Origin: Oscillospiraceae bacterium
GTDB taxonomy: Bacteria > Bacillota > Clostridia > Oscillospirales > Ruminococcaceae
NCBI GenBank assembly: GCA_017435565.1
Contig: JAFSEU010000031.1
Span: 1 to 64,000, forward strand
DNA length: 64,000 nucleotides
Direction: 5' to 3'
A program made the translations under genes and the position numbers. The stretch's first letter is position 1. Each line of letters begins with the position of its first letter. Positions 18,921 to 29,045 of the stretch are shown here, piece by piece. The notes below the pieces were generated by a model. That model was given only the letters and a program-made list of their open reading frames with translations. It was not told where the DNA came from and searched no databases.

Positions 18921-20063
18921 TTAGTTCATAATAGTCTTTTCTGTGTCCTTATCAAAGATGTGAACCTTAGCAGGATCGATAGCAACCTTGATTTCGTCCT
19001 GAGGTCTTGCTGTTGATGTAGGAGCTACTCTTGCTGTGAGAGGAATATTCTCGCAGGACAGGTAGAGGTATGTCTCAGCACCCATAAGCTCTGTGATATC
19101 TACTGTACAATCGATAACGCCTGTTGTAGCCTTTTCGATGTAAGCGGGATCATCATAGATGTCCTCGGGACGGATACCGATGATAACTTCCTTGTCAACA
19201 TACTTGGAAAGTACAGCGTCATCGCACTTGTCAGCAGGAAGAACAACCTGATAACGAACTGCCTGACTTGTCTTTGTAGCTTCGGAACCGAAGTCAACAT
19301 AGTAAGAACCGTTTTCGCAATAAAGAATGGCGTCAACAAAGTTCATCTGAGGTGAACCCATAAATCCTGCAACAAACTGGTTAACAGGACGATCGTAGAG
19401 GTTCTGAGGAGTATCAACCTGCTGCATATAACCATCCTTCATAACTACGATTCTGTCACCCATTGTCATAGCTTCTGTCTGGTCATGTGTTACATAGATA
19501 AATGTTGTACCGAGCTTCTGGTGGAGCTTGGAAATCTCAGTTCTCATCTGAGCACGGAGTTTAGCGTCAAGGTTGGACAAAGGCTCGTCAAGAAGGAATA
19601 CCTGAGGCTCACGAACGATAGCACGACCGAGCGCAACACGCTGACGCTGACCGCCGGACAAAGCCTTAGGCTTTCTGTCGAGAAGGTGAGAAATATCAAG
19701 AATTCTTGCAGCTTCTTCAACCTTTCTTGCGATTTCATCCTTAGGAACTTTTCTGAGCTTAAGGCCGAACGCCATATTCTCAAAAACTGTCATATGAGGA
19801 TAAAGAGCGTAGTTCTGGAAAACCATCGCGATATCACGATCCTTAGGAGCAATATCGTTTACGAGGCGGTCGCCGATATAAAGCTCGCCCTCGGAAATTT
19901 CTTCCAGACCTGCAATCATTCTGAGTGTTGTGGACTTACCGCAACCGGAAGGTCCAACTAGAATGATGAACTCCTTGTCTCTGATTTCAAGATTAAAGTC
20001 GGAAACGGCAACAACGCCGCCGGGATATTTTTTGTAAATACTACGCAATGATAAACTTGCCAT
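18921..20063 (-). CDS. msmK: Sugar ABC transporter ATPase (MsmK/UgpC/MalK family)
   Basis: 380 residues. Walker [10 protein letters not shown] (37-45), signature LSGGQ (135-139), Walker B FLLDEP (D159-E160), then the C-terminal MalK-type regulatory (OB-fold) domain. These ATPases power uptake of oligosaccharides. No permease or binding-protein genes are adjacent, so it is probably a shared ATPase serving several sugar importers, as known for MsmK/MsmX in other Firmicutes. An AGG-rich RBS (GGGAGG) is upstream. Confidence 0.9.
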   Translation of the reverse strand: MASLSLRSIYKKYPGGVVAVSDFNLEIRDKEFIILVGPSGCGKSTTLRMIAGLEEISEGELYIGDRLVNDIAPKDRDIAMVFQNYALYPHMTVFENMAFGLKLRKVPKDEIARKVEEAARILDISHLLDRKPKALSGGQRQRVALGRAIVREPQVFLLDEPLSNLDAKLRAQMRTEISKLHQKLGTTFIYVTHDQTEAMTMGDRIVVMKDGYMQQVDTPQNLYDRPVNQFVAGFMGSPQMNFVDAILYCENGSYYVDFGSEATKTSQAVRYQVVLPADKCDDAVLSKYVDKEVIIGIRPEDIYDDPAYIEKATTGVIDCTVDITELMGAETYLYLSCENIPLTARVAPTSTARPQDEIKVAIDPAKVHIFDKDTEKTIMN

Positions 20064-20175
20064 CTAATTTCTGCCTCCCAAATTGATTTGTCAAAAATGA
20101 CGTTATATATATGATAACAAATTCCAAACAAAAATTCAAGCTACTAAATACCCAAAGTTTGAAAAACGGATTTAT

Positions 20176-20940
20176 TTATATTGACGAAAAATTCACAAAA
20201 ATTCGAGAGCGAACCGCCTCGAAAGATTCGTCTTTCAACATTTCACAAGCTTCTTTGTGCAAAATGTCCAACGAGGCTCCCGGCACTAAATCTTGTGGTA
20301 AAAACAGTTTTCCGATTTGCTCTCTGCGCAAATATAGAACCTTGTTTGAAACCGCCATAAACATTTTTTTGACCTGATGAAATTTCCCTTCACGGATTTC
20401 AACAAGCACAAACTCTCCATTTTTATCAAGCTTTGCTATGTTGGCGCTTTTGAATTTTTCACCACGATATTCAATTCCTTCCGCAAAAATCTGTTTATAG
20501 CTTTCCTGAAACGGCAATTCAAGTCGGGCAACATAAAATTTCGGAACCTGGCTTTTCGGAGATATGACTTTATGCGCAAATTCACCATCATTTGTAATCA
20601 GCAGCAAGCCTTCGGTATCCTTATCAAGTCTGCCTGCAGGCGCAAGATTTGCGCACATAAGCTCATCAGGAACAAGCTCCATTACCGTTTTGCTGACATT
20701 ATCCTGCGTGGCGCATACAACACCCTGAGGTTTGTTCATTATAATATAGCGAAAACGGGTCAAAGAAAGTACTTTCCCCTTGAATGCAACCTCGCATTCT
20801 TCGGGGCATATTTTTCGTGAACCGTCTTTTTCCGCCCTGCCGTTTACAGTTATAAGGCCGCTTTTCAGATATGCCTTAATCTCCGTGCGTGACACGCCTG
20901 TGCGGTTGCACACAAATTTGTCAAGTCTGAGCTCGCTTAT
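20176..20940 (-). CDS. rRNA/tRNA pseudouridine synthase, RsuA/RluB/RluE/RluF family
   Basis: About 255 residues from the proposed start. An N-terminal S4-like RNA-binding domain (LRLDKFVCNRTGVSRTE...) and a catalytic domain with the Asp motif AGRLDKDTEGLLLITNDGE are clear, so it isomerises a uridine in rRNA. The start is odd: a strong RBS AGGGAGG (20949-20955) and a likely -10 TATAAT (20975-20980) point to initiation near 20940, but the only in-frame codon at RBS distance is ATA. The longer TTG-initiated frame (to 21003) would begin upstream of that promoter. Confidence 0.85.
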   Translation of the reverse strand: MSELRLDKFVCNRTGVSRTEIKAYLKSGLITVNGRAEKDGSRKICPEECEVAFKGKVLSLTRFRYIIMNKPQGVVCATQDNVSKTVMELVPDELMCANLAPAGRLDKDTEGLLLITNDGEFAHKVISPKSQVPKFYVARLELPFQESYKQIFAEGIEYRGEKFKSANIAKLDKNGEFVLVEIREGKFHQVKKMFMAVSNKVLYLRREQIGKLFLPQDLVPGASLDILHKEACEMLKDESFEAVRSRIFVNFSSI

Positions 20941-20974
20941 CGGATTCGCCTCCCTTTCAAAAGCATTTTTTGAT

Positions 20975-21003
20975 ATTATACACCACAATCCGCATTTTTG
21001 CAA
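20975..21003 (-). promoter_or_regulatory. Promoter inside the extended reading frame of the pseudouridine synthase
   Basis: On -: TTGCAA (20998-21003), 17-base spacer, TATAAT (20975-20980). Confidence 0.5.
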
Positions 21004-21080
21004 ACGTCTTTAAAGTCAAATTTGCATAAACTTTCAGTTTTGGCCAATAATTTCTAAAAACATAAAGGAGAAGCAAGAAT

Positions 21081-23228
21081 ATGGAAGCTGTTATTCATGA
21101 TATATCAAAAGCAATTTCGCCCGAGCCCGAAACATACACAAAGCCCAAGGCCTTGTGTGAAATATTCGGATCGAGCTGTTTGAAGTACATCTTTGATATA
21201 ATTTCCTCAGCCAAAATAAAAAAAGCCTACGTTTACCTCGACGAAAACAGTGAAGAATGCGAGACAAGGTTTGGAAAGAGCGCAGGAGGCATTGACCTCG
21301 AATGGAATTTTAAATGCGCTGACATCGGACCTCGCTTCGACATTGGAAAAGACGGATTGCTTTTGTTTTGCGGAATTAAATTCTATGACGCAAATCTTCA
21401 AAGCGCAATTGATTACCACAAAACTCACGGTGCAGACCTTACCGTGCTGACTTTGCCGCCCGAAAACGGAAAACAGCTTTGGAATTTCAAAGATACAGCA
21501 CATTTGTATGTGCCGTCCGGAATTTACATTATGTCACAAAAATGCTGCGATTTCCTTAAAACTGAAGGCACCTTTTCAATCAGCGAGGAACTCGTGAAAA
21601 ATGTAAGCTTGCACGGAATGAAGGTTTCTTTCTATGATAACTCGGTATATGCAAACCCTCTTTCGGATATCTCGGACTATCTGCGCTGTCATATGGATAT
21701 TCTTGATGAAAAAGCACGATTTTCGGCGGCTTTTCACAGAATTCTCTCCGACAGCTCAATCTCAAAAAGCGATAATGATGCTTATATCGAGCAACCAAGC
21801 TCTGTCGGAAGTAATGTCACATTCGGCAAGGGCGCATCGGTTTCCCGCTGCGTCATTGGTGACAATGTATTTATCGGCGAAGGTGCCTCAGTCAACTCAA
21901 GCGTAATACTAAGTGGCGCGCACATAGCCGCAAATACACGATGTGAAGGCGCTGTAATATGCCGGGGAGCGTCCCTGCTATGCGGCAGTACAATCTGCAA
22001 GGGTGCGGCAGTCGGTGCGGGAGCTATTATCGGCAAGGGCGCAAGAGTAGAAGAAAACGTTCGAGTATATCCGAAAAAGCATCTTGGCGATTACAAAACA
22101 GCATCGTTTGATGTCAGAAATCACGAAATCTCACTTGAATTTGATGACGATGCGAGCATCGGCGGCGAAACAGGCACAGAGATAAGTCCGATGTCTGCCG
22201 TAAAAATCGGAAGAAGCCTTGCAAAACACGGCAATATCATCGTCACAGGTCACAGCGGCACCTCCTGCGCCCGTGCACTTGAAGCCGCACTTTCTTCAGG
22301 TGCTCTCAGCTGCGGTGCCGACGTGTGGGCAACGGGAGAATGCCTTGTCAGTGAGCTGTTTTACGCAATGAAAACACTTGGCGCTGATTACGGTTTTTTT
22401 GTGCAGTCCGATTCATATACAAAAATATCGGTATATTCCAAAAACTGCACCGAGCTTTCAGCTGCGGAGCAGTCAACGGCAGAATCCGCAATCAGATATG
22501 ACAACGCTCCGAAAATGAACGCCGCACATTTTGGAACGCTGCACGATTTTTCAGCCGCAAAAGAGCTTTATATCAAGAAACTATGCGCAAAACAACCTGA
22601 ATTCCCGATAACTCTGAGCACATCAAACAACAGATGTTCACAGATAGTAAACTCACTCGGAATCGATTCGCTCGGTTCAAAAATCACCTTCCGCATTTCC
22701 TGTGACGGAACAAAAGCGTCGGCATTTTCTGCACAGACAGGATTTGTAAGCTATGAAAAGCTCACAATGATATGCGTTTCACAAATGCTTGATGATGGTG
22801 ACGTTCCAAAATTGCCATCGGATTTCCCGAAAAGCATACAGCTGATTTTCAGCGATCACAACACACCCTTGTGCATTGATCCACACGAATGCGAAAGCTT
22901 TTTCAAAGACGGCTTTGAGCTTGTGCTGACAGTGTGTGATTTTCTCAGCAAAAACGCAATTACACTTGAACAGACTGTTGCAGCACTTCCCTCATTTGCC
23001 GTAGCGCAAAGAGTTGTCGGACTAAGCGCACCGCTGTCCTCAGCCTTAACTCAGCTTGAAAGCTTTTGCTCCAAGCATCCTGATATAACCATAAAGCCCA
23101 CAAAATCGGGGAAGACACTTATCATGCGTGCCGAAAGCACAGAATACGAAACTGCAAATGAGCTTTGCGATATCTGCCAGAGAATCGCTCAGGGACACGA
23201 TGAAAACTATGGCGGCATAGGATTTTGA
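21081..23228 (+). CDS. Degenerate nucleotidyltransferase / hexapeptide / phosphohexomutase fusion
   Basis: 715 residues in three parts. Residues ~20-215 follow the sugar-nucleotidyltransferase plan (KPKALCEIFGSSCLKYIFDII resembles the KPxxPI segment) but the GGxGTR phosphate loop is missing. Residues ~236-335 are left-handed beta-helix hexapeptide repeats. Residues ~355-715 follow the phosphoglucomutase/phosphomannomutase plan (SAVKIGRSLAKHGNIIVTGH), yet the TASHNP phospho-serine loop reads VQSDSYTK and the sugar-binding GEESGH region is not recognisable. Proteins joining a GDP-mannose-pyrophosphorylase-like part to a phosphomannomutase-like part are known; this copy looks catalytically dead in both and may be regulatory or structural. 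RBS AAGGAG is good. Confidence 0.65.
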   Translation: MEAVIHDISKAISPEPETYTKPKALCEIFGSSCLKYIFDIISSAKIKKAYVYLDENSEECETRFGKSAGGIDLEWNFKCADIGPRFDIGKDGLLLFCGIKFYDANLQSAIDYHKTHGADLTVLTLPPENGKQLWNFKDTAHLYVPSGIYIMSQKCCDFLKTEGTFSISEELVKNVSLHGMKVSFYDNSVYANPLSDISDYLRCHMDILDEKARFSAAFHRILSDSSISKSDNDAYIEQPSSVGSNVTFGKGASVSRCVIGDNVFIGEGASVNSSVILSGAHIAANTRCEGAVICRGASLLCGSTICKGAAVGAGAIIGKGARVEENVRVYPKKHLGDYKTASFDVRNHEISLEFDDDASIGGETGTEISPMSAVKIGRSLAKHGNIIVTGHSGTSCARALEAALSSGALSCGADVWATGECLVSELFYAMKTLGADYGFFVQSDSYTKISVYSKNCTELSAAEQSTAESAIRYDNAPKMNAAHFGTLHDFSAAKELYIKKLCAKQPEFPITLSTSNNRCSQIVNSLGIDSLGSKITFRISCDGTKASAFSAQTGFVSYEKLTMICVSQMLDDGDVPKLPSDFPKSIQLIFSDHNTPLCIDPHECESFFKDGFELVLTVCDFLSKNAITLEQTVAALPSFAVAQRVVGLSAPLSSALTQLESFCSKHPDITIKPTKSGKTLIMRAESTEYETANELCDICQRIAQGHDENYGGIGF

Positions 23229-23254
23229 GGCGGTTTACGGAAAGTTTATTTTTC

Positions 23255-23283
23255 TTGACAAATAATGTATGGTGATATATAAT
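23255..23283 (+). promoter_or_regulatory. Consensus sigma-A promoter of the rnj operon
   Basis: TTGACA, exactly 17 bases, TATAAT: a perfect match to consensus, giving a leader of about 130 bases. Confidence 0.9.
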
Positions 23284-23302
23284 AAATAATGTATAATTAT
23301 GT

Positions 23303-23375
23303 GCCAAAGCATGGGTTTGCAGCAACATCGCTTTGGCGCTACATAAAGCTGACCGAAGCATAAAGCATCGGTCAG
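23303..23375 (+). promoter_or_regulatory. Two-hairpin leader of rnj
   Basis: Two perfect 8-bp stems in the 5' UTR: GCCAAAGC (23303-23310) with GCTTTGGC (23330-23337), and CTGACCGA (23349-23356) with TCGGTCAG (23368-23375). No T run follows, so they are not an obvious terminator. Possibly an mRNA-stability or autoregulatory element. Confidence 0.6.
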
Positions 23376-23420
23376 AAACGGGTTTGTTCATTTTGTTTAT
23401 ATAAAGAAAAGAGGTAAACA

Positions 23421-25157
23421 GTGGAAAATTACAGAAAGAAATCGCCGTCAAGAAGTGAATCAGGCAGAAGCAAAATTGCCGTAAAGGAACAGAAAACTGT
23501 AAAAAAATGTGCCGTTCGTATAATCCCTTTGGGAGGACTCAACGAAATCGGCAAAAATATAACATTATATGAATGTGGAAACGACATTGTGATTGTTGAC
23601 TGCGGTCTTGCCTTCCCCGACTCGGAAATGCTCGGTGTTGACCTTGTCATCCCCGACTTTACTTATATCGAAAGAAATGCCGACAAAATCAGGGGCGTTG
23701 TGCTTACTCACGGACACGAGGATCACATCGGTTCACTTGCATATCTGCTCAAAAAAGTCAACACGCCTGTTTACGGAACAAGGCTTACTTTAGGACTTGT
23801 TCAGTCAAAGCTGGAAGAACATGGCGTGACTGCAAAGCTATCGGTTGTAAAGCCCAAGCAGAGAATCTCGCTCGGATGTATGGAGGTTGAATTTATAAAC
23901 GTCAACCACTCTATCCCAGATTCTGTTGCACTTGCAATTCATACACCCACAGGCGTGCTTATTCATACGGGCGACTTCAAGGTTGACTATACGCCCATCA
24001 ACGGCGACCCCATTGACCTTGCAAGGTTCGGTGAACTCGGAAGCAAGGGCGTTCTGGCTCTGCTCTCCGAATCAACCAACGCCGAACGTTCGGGCTACAC
24101 CCCAACCGAGCACCTCGTAGGTGAGAGCTTTGAAAAACTGTTTGCCAAAGCAGAGGACAGGCGCATTATCATTGCAACATTTTCATCAAATATCCACAGA
24201 GTACAGCAGATCATCAACTGTGCCGTAAAATACAAGCGTAAGGTTGCAATTTTCGGAAGAAGTATGATAAACGTTGTGAAAACCGCAACGGAGCTCGGAT
24301 ATCTGAATGTGCCCGACGGTGTCATTATAGATATTGATATGATGGACAGATTCACCGCAGAGGAAATTGTCCTTATCACAACGGGAAGTCAGGGCGAGCC
24401 TATGTCGGCGCTGACCAGAATGGCTATGAACGACCACAAAAAGGTCAACATTAACTGCAACGATCTGATCATCATTTCCGCAACACCCATTCCGGGAAAC
24501 GAAAAATATGTCACCAAGGTCGTAAACGAGCTTATGAAATCGGGTGCCGAGGTTATATATGAAAAAATGTACGATGTCCATGTTTCGGGTCACGCAAATC
24601 AGGAAGAGCTGAAACTGATGCTTGCGCTCACAAAGCCTAAATTCTTTATTCCGATTCACGGCGAATTCAAGCATCTTATGCGCCATGCGAAAATCGCACA
24701 GGAAATGGGCGTAGACCCGAATAATGCACTCGTCGCACAGATAGGAAACGTAATCGAAATCAACGGCGACACAATGCGTGTCGTTTCGCAGGCACCGGCA
24801 GGAAGAGTCCTTGTTGACGGGCTCGGCGTCGGTGACGTAGGCTCCATCGTTCTGCGTGACAGAAAGCACCTTGCACAGGACGGTCTTATCATTGTCGTAA
24901 TCGCAATTGAAAAGGCAAGCCATTCTCTTGTTTCCGGTCCCGACCTTATTTCCAGAGGTTTTGTCTATGTGCGTGAGTCAGAAGAGCTTATGGACGAAGC
25001 AAGGCATATTCTTGCCGACGCACTGAAAAACTGCATGCCTGATGAATTCCGCGAATGGAGCGTGCTTAAAATGAAAATGAAGGATGTTCTTTCCGATTAC
25101 ATCTTTACCAAAACCAAGAGAACACCTATGATTCTTCCGATTATAATGGAAATATAG
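23421..25157 (+). CDS. rnj: Ribonuclease J
   Basis: 578 residues. A metallo-beta-lactamase/beta-CASP endo- and 5'-exoribonuclease central to mRNA decay in Firmicutes. The zinc-binding motif HGHEDH is at residues 97-102, followed by the beta-CASP region and the C-terminal HVSGH and PIHGE motifs. The start is GTG 23421 with GAGGT 5 bases upstream. First gene of rnj-gdpP-rplI-dnaB-tilS-ftsH. Confidence 0.95.
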   Translation: MENYRKKSPSRSESGRSKIAVKEQKTVKKCAVRIIPLGGLNEIGKNITLYECGNDIVIVDCGLAFPDSEMLGVDLVIPDFTYIERNADKIRGVVLTHGHEDHIGSLAYLLKKVNTPVYGTRLTLGLVQSKLEEHGVTAKLSVVKPKQRISLGCMEVEFINVNHSIPDSVALAIHTPTGVLIHTGDFKVDYTPINGDPIDLARFGELGSKGVLALLSESTNAERSGYTPTEHLVGESFEKLFAKAEDRRIIIATFSSNIHRVQQIINCAVKYKRKVAIFGRSMINVVKTATELGYLNVPDGVIIDIDMMDRFTAEEIVLITTGSQGEPMSALTRMAMNDHKKVNINCNDLIIISATPIPGNEKYVTKVVNELMKSGAEVIYEKMYDVHVSGHANQEELKLMLALTKPKFFIPIHGEFKHLMRHAKIAQEMGVDPNNALVAQIGNVIEINGDTMRVVSQAPAGRVLVDGLGVGDVGSIVLRDRKHLAQDGLIIVVIAIEKASHSLVSGPDLISRGFVYVRESEELMDEARHILADALKNCMPDEFREWSVLKMKMKDVLSDYIFTKTKRTPMILPIIMEI

Positions 25158-25185
25158 TCGGTTTTCTCCGTCGAAAGGAGTCGAA

Positions 25186-27165
25186 ATGAAAGCAAAAAAA
25201 CTTGTCGGATTCTTTATCGCGACATTTTTATCCGTAATAGCGCTTGCGGGCTCAAGCGTTGTGTTCTATCTCAAGAACGATATGAAATGGTGCACAGCTT
25301 TTGCAGCTGTCGGCGCTGTCATCGCAATTCTGATGATAGCAGAGCTTTGCATTCTCAAAAAGGGTGTAACATCATTTGTCACAAAAATAAATTCCGAAAT
25401 GGATTATGTCCAGCGTGACGCACTCTGGCTGTTCCCCGAACCTCTGCTCATTCTGAATGAGCACGGTATGGTGCTTTGGTACAATAAGGTTTTCTGCGAA
25501 GAAATCGCCAAAAAGGATAACGAAGCATACGGTCATCATATCACAAGCTTTATCGACATAAATCTTGCCGCACTTTTTTCAAAGAAATATGTCATTATAT
25601 CATATAACGGCAGAAACTATAAGGTACGGGTCAACGAAACCGATAAATACGAAGCAAAGCTTCTTCTTCTCTGCTTTGAGGACGTGACGAATTATGTACA
25701 CCTTCAGGAAGAAATGCGCAAAACCAGACAATCTGTGGTTTTGATAACCATTGATAATTACGAAGAGCTTTTCCGTGACGTAAGGGACAGCGAAAAAGCT
25801 CTTGCGCTGGTCAAGGTCGAAAGGCTTCTTGAAGAGTTTATGGGGCCAACAACGGGAATTCTAAAGAAAATGGGCAGCGACAAATACGTCGGCGTTGTTG
25901 AAGAACAACACCTTGAAAAAATAGTTGCCGAGCGCTTTAAAATTCTTGACGAAGCAAGAAAAATCAAGGTTGATGAAAAAACCGAACTGACGTTATCAAT
26001 CGGCGTCGGCAGGGGCGCAAAAAACCTTGAAGAAAGCGAAAACGACGCAAAGCAAGCGCTTGATATGGTTCTTGGCAGAGGCGGAGACCAGGCGGCAATC
26101 AAAAGCAAAAACGGATTTGAATTTTTCGGCGGCGTTTCAAAGGGTATCGAAAAGCAGTCGAAAATCAAAACAAGAGTTGTCGCTTCGGCGTTTATCGAGC
26201 TGATACATAACGCCGAAAAGGTATATATTATGGGTCACAGGCTCGGGGACCTCGACTCGGTCGGAGGTGCAATCGGTCTTGCAGGCGCAATCAACAAGCT
26301 CGGGAAGCAGACCTTTGTGGTTGTTGACCCGATAAAAAATCTGGCTCAGCCGCTTATTGAGCGAATTAAAAATGCTGAGGGTGACAAGCTTTTCCTCTCG
26401 CCCGATGACGCATTGGCGCAGATGACGGATTCAACACTTCTTGTCATTGTGGACACATACAACAAGGACCTTGTCGAAAGCGCCGATATATACAGGCGCG
26501 CCAAGCAGGTTGCTGTAATCGACCACCACAGAAAAACCGTCAACTACATCGAAAACGCACTTGTTGCACTCCACGAGCCGTTTGCGTCATCTGCAAGCGA
26601 GCTTATAACAGAGCTTATACAATATTTCCCCAATCTTGGCAAAATTCCGTCCCATTATGCAGAAGCGCTTTTGTCGGGAATCATTCTCGACACAAAGAGC
26701 TTTGTTATGAAGTCGGGCGTACGCACCTTCGAGGCGGCGGCATATTTAAAGAAAATGGGTGCCGACACCATAACGGTAAAAAGCTTTTTTGCGAACTCAA
26801 TTGAGTCTTATCAGAAAAAGACAATGCTTGTTGCGGCGGCGGAAATCTATAAGACTTGTGCAATTACCGAAAGCAATGTTCTTGGCGAGGACATCCGCAT
26901 TGTTGCCCCTCAGGCCGCAGATGAACTGCTGACAATCAAGGGTGTGGACGCTTCATTTGTCATATATAAGATCGGTGATATTATCAACGTTTCGGCGCGC
27001 TCAATGGGCGCTATGAACGTTCAGCTGGTGATGGAGATACTCGGCGGCGGCGGTCACCAGACAATGGCGGCGGCCCAACTCAAGGAGGAATCAACAAACA
27101 CCGCAAAATTAAAGCTTATCGAAGCGATTGACAAACATCTTTCAACGCTTAGCGAACAAAAATGA
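25186..27165 (+). CDS. gdpP: Cyclic-di-AMP phosphodiesterase GdpP
   Basis: 659 residues. It hydrolyses c-di-AMP and thus affects osmotic balance and wall stress. Two N-terminal helices, a PAS-like region, a degenerate GGDEF domain (no GGDEF motif is visible near residue 290-300), then DHH/DHHA1: GHRLGDLDS (350-358), DHH at 446-448 and GGGGHQ near the C-terminus. Good RBS (AAAGGAG). It overlaps nothing and lies 28 bases after rnj; rplI follows directly. Confidence 0.94.
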   Translation: MKAKKLVGFFIATFLSVIALAGSSVVFYLKNDMKWCTAFAAVGAVIAILMIAELCILKKGVTSFVTKINSEMDYVQRDALWLFPEPLLILNEHGMVLWYNKVFCEEIAKKDNEAYGHHITSFIDINLAALFSKKYVIISYNGRNYKVRVNETDKYEAKLLLLCFEDVTNYVHLQEEMRKTRQSVVLITIDNYEELFRDVRDSEKALALVKVERLLEEFMGPTTGILKKMGSDKYVGVVEEQHLEKIVAERFKILDEARKIKVDEKTELTLSIGVGRGAKNLEESENDAKQALDMVLGRGGDQAAIKSKNGFEFFGGVSKGIEKQSKIKTRVVASAFIELIHNAEKVYIMGHRLGDLDSVGGAIGLAGAINKLGKQTFVVVDPIKNLAQPLIERIKNAEGDKLFLSPDDALAQMTDSTLLVIVDTYNKDLVESADIYRRAKQVAVIDHHRKTVNYIENALVALHEPFASSASELITELIQYFPNLGKIPSHYAEALLSGIILDTKSFVMKSGVRTFEAAAYLKKMGADTITVKSFFANSIESYQKKTMLVAAAEIYKTCAITESNVLGEDIRIVAPQAADELLTIKGVDASFVIYKIGDIINVSARSMGAMNVQLVMEILGGGGHQTMAAAQLKEESTNTAKLKLIEAIDKHLSTLSEQK

Positions 27166-27179
27166 AAGGAAAACGAATT

Positions 27180-27626
27180 ATGAAAGTAATACTTCTCAAG
27201 GATATTAAAGGAACAGGAAAACAGGGCGATATCAAGGAGGTTGCAGACGGCTATGCAAGAAACTTCCTTATCGCAAAGGGTGCGGCTGTTGAAGCGACCG
27301 CAAAGAATTTAAGCGACCTTGCAGGCAAAAAATCCTCTGAAGCACACAAGGCCGAGGTTGAGCTTGAAAACGCAAAGAAAAATGCTTCCGATATCGACGG
27401 AAAGACCGTCACAATCAAGCTTAAAGCAAGCTCAAACGGCAAGCTTTTCGGCTCGGTAACTGCGGCAAATGTTGCCGACGCAATCAAAACCCAGTACGGT
27501 GTTGAGGTTGACAAAAAGAAGGTTTCGCTCAAGTCCGAAATCAAGGCATTCGGCTCATACGAGGCAGAGGTACGCTTCAAATCGGGCGTTGCCGCAACTG
27601 CAAAAATCGAAGTTATTCCCGAATAA
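27180..27626 (+). CDS. rplI: 50S ribosomal protein L9
   Basis: 148 residues, normal for L9. It binds 23S rRNA at the base of the L1 stalk. N-terminal [20 protein letters not shown] and the GYARNFLI segment are characteristic. ATG 27180 is chosen because AAAGGA sits upstream; the ATG at 27162 overlaps the gdpP stop region and adds non-family residues. The gdpP-rplI-dnaB order is conserved in Firmicutes. Confidence 0.96.
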   Translation: MKVILLKDIKGTGKQGDIKEVADGYARNFLIAKGAAVEATAKNLSDLAGKKSSEAHKAEVELENAKKNASDIDGKTVTIKLKASSNGKLFGSVTAANVADAIKTQYGVEVDKKKVSLKSEIKAFGSYEAEVRFKSGVAATAKIEVIPE

Positions 27627-27659
27627 TATTTAAGACAGTTTTAAGGATGGATATATACT

Positions 27660-29018
27660 ATGGATTATATTCAGAGCCCATCAGTCGAAAGCGTTAAACT
27701 GCCATTCTCGCTCGACGCGGAGCAGACCGTTCTCGGCGCCATTCTGCGAAGCTGGGATACTGCGGCGATTGCCATAGAAATGCTCTTGCCGCATTATTTT
27801 TATGCACCGCAGCATATTGAGCTTTTTTCTGTCATAACCGACCTTTTCCAGAAGGGTACCCGCGCCGATATCATAACCGTTTTGAACGAGAGTATGAAAC
27901 AGCGCATTTTTGAAACCGACGCAGACGCAAAGAAATATCTTGTCGCCCTGATGGATTCGGTCCCTTCGGTATCAAATATTGACAGCTATTGTGAAATCGT
28001 CGCAGAAAAATATTATATGCGCAAGTTGATTTCCACCTCGCAGGAAATCATCGATATGGTCGCAAAGAATGAAGACAGTGCACAGACCCTGCTCGATATT
28101 GCCGAACAGAAAATTTACGATATACGTCAATCAAAGGACGTCAAAGGGCTCACCCCTATTTCAGACATCATCAGAGAAACCTATGCTCACCTCAACGATA
28201 TCACAGGCAAGGACAAGGATAAATACCTCGGCGCAAAATCAGGTTTTTCTGCGCTCGACAGCTTCACCACGGGACTGAACCGCTCCGACCTGATTCTGAT
28301 TGCGGCACGTCCCGGTATGGGTAAAACCTCGTTTGCTATGAATATTGCGCTCAATGTTGCAAAACGCCAGAAGGACAAGGCTGTTGCTGTTTTCAATCTG
28401 GAAATGACCAAATCACAGCTTGTATCAAGGCTTCTCTCGACCGAAGCAATGGTCGAAAGCCAAAAGCTGCGAACAGGAAAGCTTTCTAAACAGGATTGGG
28501 TCAACCTTGCAATGGGAGCTGAATCCTTGCGCTCACTGCCGATGCTTGTCGATGACTCTGCGGCAATGACCGTTCAGCAGATCAAAGCAAAACTGCGAAG
28601 GGTCAAAAATTTGGGGCTTGTTGTTATAGACTACCTTCAGTTGATGGATTCATCGCTGAAAACCGACAACCGTGTGCTTATTGTTTCCGACATCACACGA
28701 CAGCTGAAAAATATGGCAAAAGAGCTTGATGTACCTGTAATTCTACTTTCACAGCTCAACCGTGACGTGGAAAAGCGACAGGAGAAAAAACCCCAGCTTT
28801 CCGATTTGCGTGAGTCGGGTTCAATCGAGCAGGACGCTGATATTGTTCTGTTTCTTTATCGAGATGACTATTATAATAAAGACGCAGTCGGCGAAGGAGC
28901 CTCGGTCGCCATATGCACTGTTGCCAAAAACCGCCACGGAGAAACCGGAGATGTAAAGCTCATCTGGGACGGTCAGTTTACACGTTTTTCCAATATGGAA
29001 ACGGAAAAATCCGAGTAA
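27660..29018 (+). CDS. dnaB: Replicative DNA helicase
   Basis: 452 residues. N-terminal primase-interaction domain, then a RecA-like ATPase with Walker A ARPGMGKTS (A216-S224), Walker B VIDYLQLM and the DLRESGSIEQDAD motif. Hexameric helicase at the replication fork (called DnaC in Bacillus). No intein is present at the usual P-loop insertion site. Part of the rnj-ftsH operon. Confidence 0.96.
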   Translation: MDYIQSPSVESVKLPFSLDAEQTVLGAILRSWDTAAIAIEMLLPHYFYAPQHIELFSVITDLFQKGTRADIITVLNESMKQRIFETDADAKKYLVALMDSVPSVSNIDSYCEIVAEKYYMRKLISTSQEIIDMVAKNEDSAQTLLDIAEQKIYDIRQSKDVKGLTPISDIIRETYAHLNDITGKDKDKYLGAKSGFSALDSFTTGLNRSDLILIAARPGMGKTSFAMNIALNVAKRQKDKAVAVFNLEMTKSQLVSRLLSTEAMVESQKLRTGKLSKQDWVNLAMGAESLRSLPMLVDDSAAMTVQQIKAKLRRVKNLGLVVIDYLQLMDSSLKTDNRVLIVSDITRQLKNMAKELDVPVILLSQLNRDVEKRQEKKPQLSDLRESGSIEQDADIVLFLYRDDYYNKDAVGEGASVAICTVAKNRHGETGDVKLIWDGQFTRFSNMETEKSE

Positions 29019-29045
29019 TGTATATAATCGGAAGGGTGATATTGC

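Noticed and set aside
24186..24923. 245-codon - strand ORF inside rnj
   Set aside because: It is antisense to the highly conserved RNase J coding sequence and resembles no family; a codon-bias shadow.
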